This document shows positions 6,509 through 10,532 of a stretch of 10,532 nt of DNA, piece after piece. The position numbers and the translations under genes are program-made. The notes under the pieces are model-generated. The model had not been told where the DNA came from, searched no databases, and saw nothing but the letters and a program-made list of their open reading frames with translations. This stretch comes from an uncultured Pirellulaceae bacterium (GTDB lineage: Bacteria; Planctomycetota; Planctomycetia; Pirellulales; Pirellulaceae): contig CAKQWG010000112.1 of the NCBI GenBank assembly GCA_934278005.1, positions 1 through 10,532 on the forward strand. The letters are read 5' to 3'. Each line of letters begins with the position of its first letter. The stretch's first letter is position 1.

Positions 6509-7618
6509 TCAGTTGGCTGCCGTGGGCTGAGCTCCATACGCATTTTGAAATGCCCGAGTCTGCTCCGATAGGCCGCCCACCGCTTTGGCGGCGCTCGCGT
6601 GCTGCACAAACCAGTTATGGTGAACTTCGCACTTGTCCTGCGGTATGCCGCGGATGACTACCGGAGTGTTGGGACCGCGGAAGGTGTTGTTGTAGATCTC
6701 GATCGAGGTGCCGGCGACATCCGTATTATCCTGGCGGTCGCGGCCTCCGTGCATATCGAAGCAGTGGCTGAGCGACTCGCCCAGTTCGACATTGTTGCGA
6801 GCGATGTAGCCGCAGCCAGGCTGGCCCGTGCCGGCGATCGAATGCCGATTCCAATCGAAAAGATTGCATTCGATCAGGGCTGAGGCGTCGGCCAAGCAAA
6901 CTCCGTAGCCGAGGCCATTGTATTGGCAATGATGGATGAAATTATGATGGATGCGATGGTCTTGGCCGCTGTTGAGGCTAATGGCTGCCTTGGAGAAGGC
7001 AGATAGCTCGCAGTTATCGACTTGCAAACCGGGGTGAGCGGCCACGATGCCTTCGGACAAGGGAAACTTGTAATAGTATTTGTGCTTCTCGCCGCCGGGA
7101 CCAAAGGCGCGGCGGTGGTGTTCCAAATACCGCTTGGGGTTAGGCCCTCGAATGCGCAGTCCGCTGATGCGGACGTTTGGCCCCGCGGTGCGAATGATGG
7201 CCGGCGTCTTCAGGGCGTCGCTGCATAGCAATGCGCCTGGGGATCCCTGCTGTCCGCGATTGCCGGCCAGGGTGACTCCGGCCGGAATCGTGAGCACGAA
7301 CTGATCGATATAGATATGCGTGGTCAGGTCGATTTCCGTATCATCAGGAATAAAGATCACTTGCCCAGCCTGAGCCTTAGAGAGTGCATCGACTAGTCCG
7401 TCGAAGTCTTGCACGTGATAGTCGCCCGCAGTGATCGCGTCGACATAGCCCTCCCCGCCGCCCAGCGGACCGCGCTGGTCGGGCTGGGCGCCGTAAACGC
7501 TGCCTGCCAATTCCACCCAGGTAGGCGAGTCCGCCAGCAGCAGAGTCTGGCCCCAACAGGAAAGTCCAAATAGGAGACAGACAACAACTCTGAGGTAAGT
7601 CGACGATCGAAGCTTCAT
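6509..7618 (-). CDS. Secreted right-handed parallel beta-helix protein, pectate-lyase-like fold
   Basis: A 369-residue protein with a signal peptide (hydrophobic core LRVVVCLLFGLSCWG, residues 9-23) followed by a right-handed parallel beta-helix. The N-terminal part (70-125) resembles a pectate-lyase-type cap with FDGLVDALSKAQAG, then IFIPDDTEIDLT and IPAGVTLAGNRG. Beta-helix coils with Asn/His ladders follow: VRISGLRIRGPNP (149-161), LQVDNCELSAFS (198-209), HRIHHNFIHHCQYNGLGYGV (221-240), ALIECNLFDWNRH (247-259), IARNNV (272-277), IEIYNNTFRG (306-315) and CEVHHNWF (330-337). The fold occurs in polysaccharide lyases and hydrolases, but I see no full catalytic set, so substrate and activity are unassigned. 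The pentapeptide YGAQP appears near both ends (42-46, 361-365). It starts 40 bp after the PLP-enzyme stop on the same strand; the ribosome binding site is weak. Confidence 0.82.
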   Translation of the reverse strand: MKLRSSTYLRVVVCLLFGLSCWGQTLLLADSPTWVELAGSVYGAQPDQRGPLGGGEGYVDAITAGDYHVQDFDGLVDALSKAQAGQVIFIPDDTEIDLTTHIYIDQFVLTIPAGVTLAGNRGQQGSPGALLCSDALKTPAIIRTAGPNVRISGLRIRGPNPKRYLEHHRRAFGPGGEKHKYYYKFPLSEGIVAAHPGLQVDNCELSAFSKAAISLNSGQDHRIHHNFIHHCQYNGLGYGVCLADASALIECNLFDWNRHSIAGTGQPGCGYIARNNVELGESLSHCFDMHGGRDRQDNTDVAGTSIEIYNNTFRGPNTPVVIRGIPQDKCEVHHNWFVQHASAAKAVGGLSEQTRAFQNAYGAQPTAAN

Positions 7619-7633
7619 AATGCAACCATTCTA

Positions 7634-7647
7634 AATTTTCAAAATGC
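7634..7647 (-). repeat. Partial copy of the GCATTTTGAAAATGC element
   Basis: On the minus strand this reads GCATTTTGAAAATT, matching the first 12 bases of the palindrome at 4713-4727. It lies 15 bp upstream of the beta-helix start codon, in the 40-bp gap after the PLP-enzyme gene. Confidence 0.35.
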
Positions 7648-7658
7648 ACGCTGGTACG

Positions 7659-8654
7659 TCATCCATGTGCGTGGATCGCCTGTGGCGTCGGCGACGAGGG
7701 CCCATGGAGGACTTTTGCGAACACGTCGCGGTCGACATTGCCACCACTCAGGATGGCAGCCACTTTGTTGCCCTCCAGTTTCTGCGCGTCTTTAGTGACT
7801 GCGGCTAGTGCTGCGGCGCCGGCCCCCTCGGCTACGTTATGGGTGCATTCAAATAGGTCGCGCATGGCTTGCTTGACTTCATCGTCAGTGACTTCGACGA
7901 TGCGACGGACCCCAGCCAAAATGTGTGCCAAGGCTTGCTCGTTCGGTCTTCGGCAGGCGATTCCGTCTGCGATACTTGTCGTCGCCAGCATCTCGACGGG
8001 AGACCGCTCGTCAAACGATCTTGCATAAGCTGGGGCCAGCGCGGAGACCACTCCCACAATCTCAGTTTTCAGGCCAAGTGCGTTGCGGGCAGCAATCGCA
8101 CCGCAGACTCCAGAGCCCAGTCCGATGGGCACGTAGAGCACGTCCAAATCCGCAACCGCGCGGAATAACTCGAGGCTATACGTAGCAACGCCGGCGACAA
8201 GCAGCTGGTGAAAGGGCGGGACCAAGTGCAGACTATCTCGCTGGGCTAGAATCACCGCGTGGTTGAGCGCGTCTTGAAAGTCCGCGCCGTGCTCGACTAG
8301 GTTGGCTCCTAGCGCGAGCATGGCGGCATTCTTTTCAAGGCTGTTACCGTGGGGCACGACGATGGTGGTCGGCAATTTGTGCTGCGCAGTCGCGTAAGCG
8401 ATCGACTGGCCATGGTTGCCGCGCGTGGCGCAGACAACTCCGTTGGTCTGGTGCATTTGGTCGGCTAGGGCGTCGAAATAGACCAGTCCCCCGCGGATCT
8501 TGAAAGCTCCCACAGGCGAGTGGTTCTCGTGCTTGAGCCATACGTCGACTCCCAAGCGCTGTGCCAATTGACGCCAGGCGTATTGAGGGGTGGCCGGCAT
8601 AGTTCGATAGACAACGCTAGCGGCCTGTTCGATTTCTAAAAGCGTAGGGAGCAT
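7659..8654 (-). CDS. Threonine-dehydratase-like PLP-dependent enzyme
   Basis: A 331-residue fold-type II PLP enzyme of the serine/threonine dehydratase family (COG1171), which usually removes water and ammonia from hydroxy amino acids to give 2-oxo acids. The PLP lysine is Lys52 in PVGAFKIRGG, the substrate carboxylate loop is TRGNHGQS (77-84), the phosphate-binding glycine loop is GLGSGVCG (178-185), and the PLP-ring serine is Ser303 in LSGGN. The glycine loop and TRGN differ from the usual GGGG(L/I)xxG and S-(S/A)-GN, so the preferred substrate may not be threonine. There is no C-terminal ACT regulatory domain, as in catabolic or serine-racemase-like members. The frame is open to 8849, but homology and normal length begin at this Met; no Shine-Dalgarno is visible. 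It diverges from the SOUL gene across 239 bp. Confidence 0.87.
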   Translation of the reverse strand: MLPTLLEIEQAASVVYRTMPATPQYAWRQLAQRLGVDVWLKHENHSPVGAFKIRGGLVYFDALADQMHQTNGVVCATRGNHGQSIAYATAQHKLPTTIVVPHGNSLEKNAAMLALGANLVEHGADFQDALNHAVILAQRDSLHLVPPFHQLLVAGVATYSLELFRAVADLDVLYVPIGLGSGVCGAIAARNALGLKTEIVGVVSALAPAYARSFDERSPVEMLATTSIADGIACRRPNEQALAHILAGVRRIVEVTDDEVKQAMRDLFECTHNVAEGAGAAALAAVTKDAQKLEGNKVAAILSGGNVDRDVFAKVLHGPSSPTPQAIHAHG

Positions 8655-8893
8655 TTTGGGTACAGCGCACCGCAGGGGTGGGAGATGGAATTGCAGCCTT
8701 AGCGGCTCAGGCACGCCACAGCCCTGTGGCGGAGGAAAGCATTTTACAAAACTTGGATGAGCACGTGTAAGCTGATGGGCCGGGGAAAAACGCATTGGTT
8801 CGGTCGATGTACACTTGGTAATCAGGTTTAGTTTGCCTGTCGGTTGCAAATGACCAGCGCAACGAAGAGTCCCGGCGACGCGACGGCAGCTTC

Positions 8894-9295
8894 ATGAAGC
8901 TTTTTCGCTACATTAGCGGTGCAAACCATGGCGAGCAGAGGATTACCATGACAACACCCGTATTTATGGAGGATCAGTCTGCAAGCTCACCAGGCAAGAT
9001 GGGCTTCGTACTCGCGCAAAAGGTAGCCGCTGCCAATATACCTGAGCCGGTAGGGAAAGAAGTAAAGATCCGCAAACGCAGCGGTGGCCGCTTTGCGGCA
9101 ATTCGTTTTTCGGGCAACTTGGATAACGCTCTAATAAAAGAAAAAGAGGCGGAGCTTCGCAAGTGGCTTAAGGCTAGGGGGCTGAGTGGTGCTGAGTTGG
9201 CTGAATCTGCCGGCTATGATGCGCCGTTTACTCCCGGTCCTCGACGTCGTAACGAAGTCTTAATTCGCCTTAAGGATATGGAAGTGCCAAAGTGA
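8894..9295 (+). CDS. SOUL heme-binding family protein, N-terminally truncated
   Basis: A 133-residue fragment of a SOUL/HEBP domain, a family that binds heme or tetrapyrroles. Diagnostic segments are FRYISGAN (residues 4-11), [10 protein letters not shown] (17-26), the [14 protein letters not shown] stretch in the middle, and the C-terminal [16 protein letters not shown]. Intact homologues are about 180-210 residues and carry 50-80 more at the front (often a signal peptide, then the first strands), none of which is found in any rightward frame back to 8641. The frame is open from 8822 (stop TAA at 8819), and the residues just before Met, DGSF, also look homologous, so the domain is broken upstream of the only ATG. 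No Shine-Dalgarno is visible. It may be a pseudogene remnant, or expressed from a non-ATG start. Its stop overlaps the next gene's start. Confidence 0.75.
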   Translation: MKLFRYISGANHGEQRITMTTPVFMEDQSASSPGKMGFVLAQKVAAANIPEPVGKEVKIRKRSGGRFAAIRFSGNLDNALIKEKEAELRKWLKARGLSGAELAESAGYDAPFTPGPRRRNEVLIRLKDMEVPK

Positions 9296-9696
9296 GCCCT
9301 CAACCCATGGTTCTCAAGTCTGATTGGCAGATCGAAGTCTTCTATGATGGCGACTGCCCATTGTGCATTCGGGAGATTCAATTGTTGCGATGGCTTGACC
9401 GCCACCGGCGGATTCGCTTTACCGATATCGCTGCCGCTAACTTCTGTGCGGCCGACTACGGAAAATCGATGCCGGAGTTCATGGATCAAATCCAAGGGCG
9501 ATTGCCCAGCGGGCAGTGGGTGGTAGGCGTGGAGGTCCTGCGTCGGCTCTATAGTGCGATTGGCTTGGGGCCGCTAGTGTGGATCACTCGGCTACCGTTG
9601 CTGTCTCAGTTGTGCGATATTGGCTATCGAGTGTTCGCGAAACATCGCTTGCGGTTAACTGGCCGCTGCAGCACGCAGGAGTGTAAAATCGACTGA
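9292..9696 (+). CDS. DCC family (DUF393) thiol-disulfide oxidoreductase-like protein
   Basis: A 134-residue protein of the DCC/DUF393 family, named for the Asp-x-x-Cys-x-x-Cys motif and predicted to have a thioredoxin-like redox role. The motif is [12 protein letters not shown] with Cys22 and Cys25. The rest ([15 protein letters not shown], then a C-terminal [16 protein letters not shown] helix and a final GRCSTQEC) fits the family's normal length. The start is a GTG whose TGA overlap with the SOUL stop (GTGA) suggests translational coupling; GGAAG at 9280-9284 is 7 nt upstream. An ATG at 9307 is the alternative and has no ribosome binding site. The stop overlaps the sirtuin start. No signal peptide is present. 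Confidence 0.85.
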   Translation: MSPQPMVLKSDWQIEVFYDGDCPLCIREIQLLRWLDRHRRIRFTDIAAANFCAADYGKSMPEFMDQIQGRLPSGQWVVGVEVLRRLYSAIGLGPLVWITRLPLLSQLCDIGYRVFAKHRLRLTGRCSTQECKID

Positions 9697-10478
9697 TGGT
9701 CAAGGCTCAGGCAGAAGCTATTAACGCAGTCGTCGATGCGCTGCTGCAGTCCCAGAGTGTGCTGTTCATAACGGGTGCAGGCGTGTCGGCCGAATCGGGT
9801 ATTCCAACTTATCGCGGTATCGGCGGATTGTACAACGCCGGGACGACCGACGAAGGCTTCGCTATCGAAGAGATTTTGTCTTCGTACATGTTGCGAGCAA
9901 ATCCAGCGCTGTGCTGGAAGTATCTGGCCCAAATCGGACTGGCCGTGCAGGGTGCGCAGCACAATCGAGCGCACGAAATCATGGCTGAGATGGAGCATCA
10001 TTTTGATCGCCTGTGGGTGTTGACTCAAAATATCGATGGCTTCCATCGCGCGGCCGGCTCTAAAAATCTGATCGAGGTGCATGGCAATTTGAACTCGCTG
10101 TCGTGTATGCGTTGCGATCGCAAAGTGCGGGTTGAAGAATTTCAGGAGCTAGAGATTCCGCCGAAGTGCCCGCGCTGCACTGCCCTGCTCCGCCCCGACG
10201 TGGTGTTGTTCGGCGAGTTGATCGATGGGCCCGGTATCGAGCATTTACAAACCGAGTTAGAACGCGGATTTGATATCGTTTTGTCCGTCGGCACGACGAG
10301 TGTCTTTCCCTACATTCAAGCGCCGCTGTATATGGCTCAGTCGGCCGGCAAGACGACCGTAGAGATCAACCCCAGCCAGACCGAGGTGTCCCATATGGTG
10401 GACTTTCGCATCCAAGCACCTGCGGCTGAGGCGTTGCAGGCTATTTGGAGCGAGTTTACTGCGCGGCAGGCAGGCTAA
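9696..10478 (+). CDS. Sir2 family NAD-dependent protein deacylase
   Basis: A 260-residue sirtuin that uses NAD to remove acyl groups from protein lysines, giving nicotinamide and O-acyl-ADP-ribose; cytoplasmic. The NAD site GAGVSAESGIPTYRG is at 27-41, TQNIDGFH at 110-117, and the catalytic His129 is in EVHGNL. A Cys4 zinc site is Cys137, Cys140, Cys158 and Cys161. RPDVVLFGE (166-174), SVGTTS (197-202) and VEINPS (222-227) complete the core. The Tyr-x-x-Arg pair that gives CobB and SIRT5 their taste for succinyl-lysine is not seen: Leu77 and Ile80 stand there by eye. The ATG shares its A with the preceding stop (TGATG), and AGGAG lies at 9677-9681, so it is probably coupled to the DCC gene. 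Length is normal. Confidence 0.93.
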   Translation: MVKAQAEAINAVVDALLQSQSVLFITGAGVSAESGIPTYRGIGGLYNAGTTDEGFAIEEILSSYMLRANPALCWKYLAQIGLAVQGAQHNRAHEIMAEMEHHFDRLWVLTQNIDGFHRAAGSKNLIEVHGNLNSLSCMRCDRKVRVEEFQELEIPPKCPRCTALLRPDVVLFGELIDGPGIEHLQTELERGFDIVLSVGTTSVFPYIQAPLYMAQSAGKTTVEINPSQTEVSHMVDFRIQAPAAEALQAIWSEFTARQAG

Positions 10479-10479
10479 C

Positions 10480-10516
10480 ACTTCGCCGAGCCGCGCGGCA
10501 GCAGTGGCGAAGTTTT
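10480..10516 (+). terminator. Probable terminator of the SOUL-DCC-Sir2 run
   Basis: ACTTCGCC (10480-10487) pairs perfectly with GGCGAAGT (10506-10513), followed by a short T-run (10513-10516). The 18-nt interior itself contains the self-complementary GCCGCGCGGC (10490-10499). It begins one base after the sirtuin stop. Confidence 0.55.
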
Positions 10517-10532
10517 GAGCTGGACGATCAAG

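Noticed and set aside
6382..6609. Upstream extension of the NHL gene to 6609
   Set aside because: It would overlap the beta-helix gene, bury the signal peptide inside the protein and ignore the well-placed AAGGA before ATG 6381.
6509..7618. Naming the beta-helix protein a pectate lyase
   Set aside because: The fold is visible but the calcium-binding Asp cluster and catalytic Arg of characterised pectate lyases could not be placed, so only the fold is claimed.
8655..8849. A 65-codon N-terminal extension of the PLP enzyme
   Set aside because: It would add residues with no family match and exceed the normal length; the frame is merely free of stops.

Overview
The window is a moderately GC-rich bacterial stretch with eight intact-looking genes and one 5'-truncated gene. 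A planctomycete, probably of the Pirellula/Rhodopirellula type, is the best guess. This is an inference from the gene set: a secreted NHL propeller protein, a secreted parallel beta-helix protein, a SOUL domain of the sort I associate with that group, and a clpX without clpP or tig beside it. No rRNA, tRNA, CRISPR array, transposase or phage gene was seen.

Layout. Positions 1-40 hold a 15-bp tandem repeat that contains the stop codon of a leftward YheT-type alpha/beta hydrolase (32-1189). A 273-bp divergent promoter region with an inverted repeat and a second 15-bp tandem repeat separates it from two rightward genes: a PfkB-family adenosine-kinase-like kinase (1463-2461) and the RNA 2',3'-cyclic phosphodiesterase thpR (2560-3129). 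These converge on clpX (3241-4536, leftward) across a long GC-rich hairpin. Upstream of clpX lies about 745 bp without a convincing gene. It carries a perfect inverted repeat close to the clpX start, a 15-bp palindrome and an 8-codon ORF with a strong ribosome binding site. Next comes a leftward cluster transcribed in this order: a threonine-dehydratase-like PLP enzyme (7659-8654), a secreted beta-helix protein (6509-7618) and a secreted six-bladed NHL protein (5284-6381). Divergent from it is a rightward, translationally coupled run: a SOUL heme-binding-like protein lacking its N-terminus (8894-9295), a DCC/DUF393 thiol-disulfide protein (9292-9696) and a Sir2 deacylase (9696-10478), closed by a probable terminator.

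How they fit together. ClpX, ThpR and the kinase are ordinary housekeeping functions (protein unfolding, RNA end processing, nucleoside or sugar phosphorylation). The PLP enzyme, beta-helix and NHL genes share a strand, and the first two are 40 bp apart, so they may be co-transcribed, although no pathway joins them. The SOUL-DCC-Sir2 run has overlapping stop and start codons and is the strongest candidate for a functional unit: a possible heme-binding partner, a Cys-x-x-Cys redox protein and an NAD-dependent deacylase. I found no clear new defence or mobile system. The most unusual items are this overlapping run, the decapitated SOUL gene, and the small repeats in the intergenic regions and gene ends.
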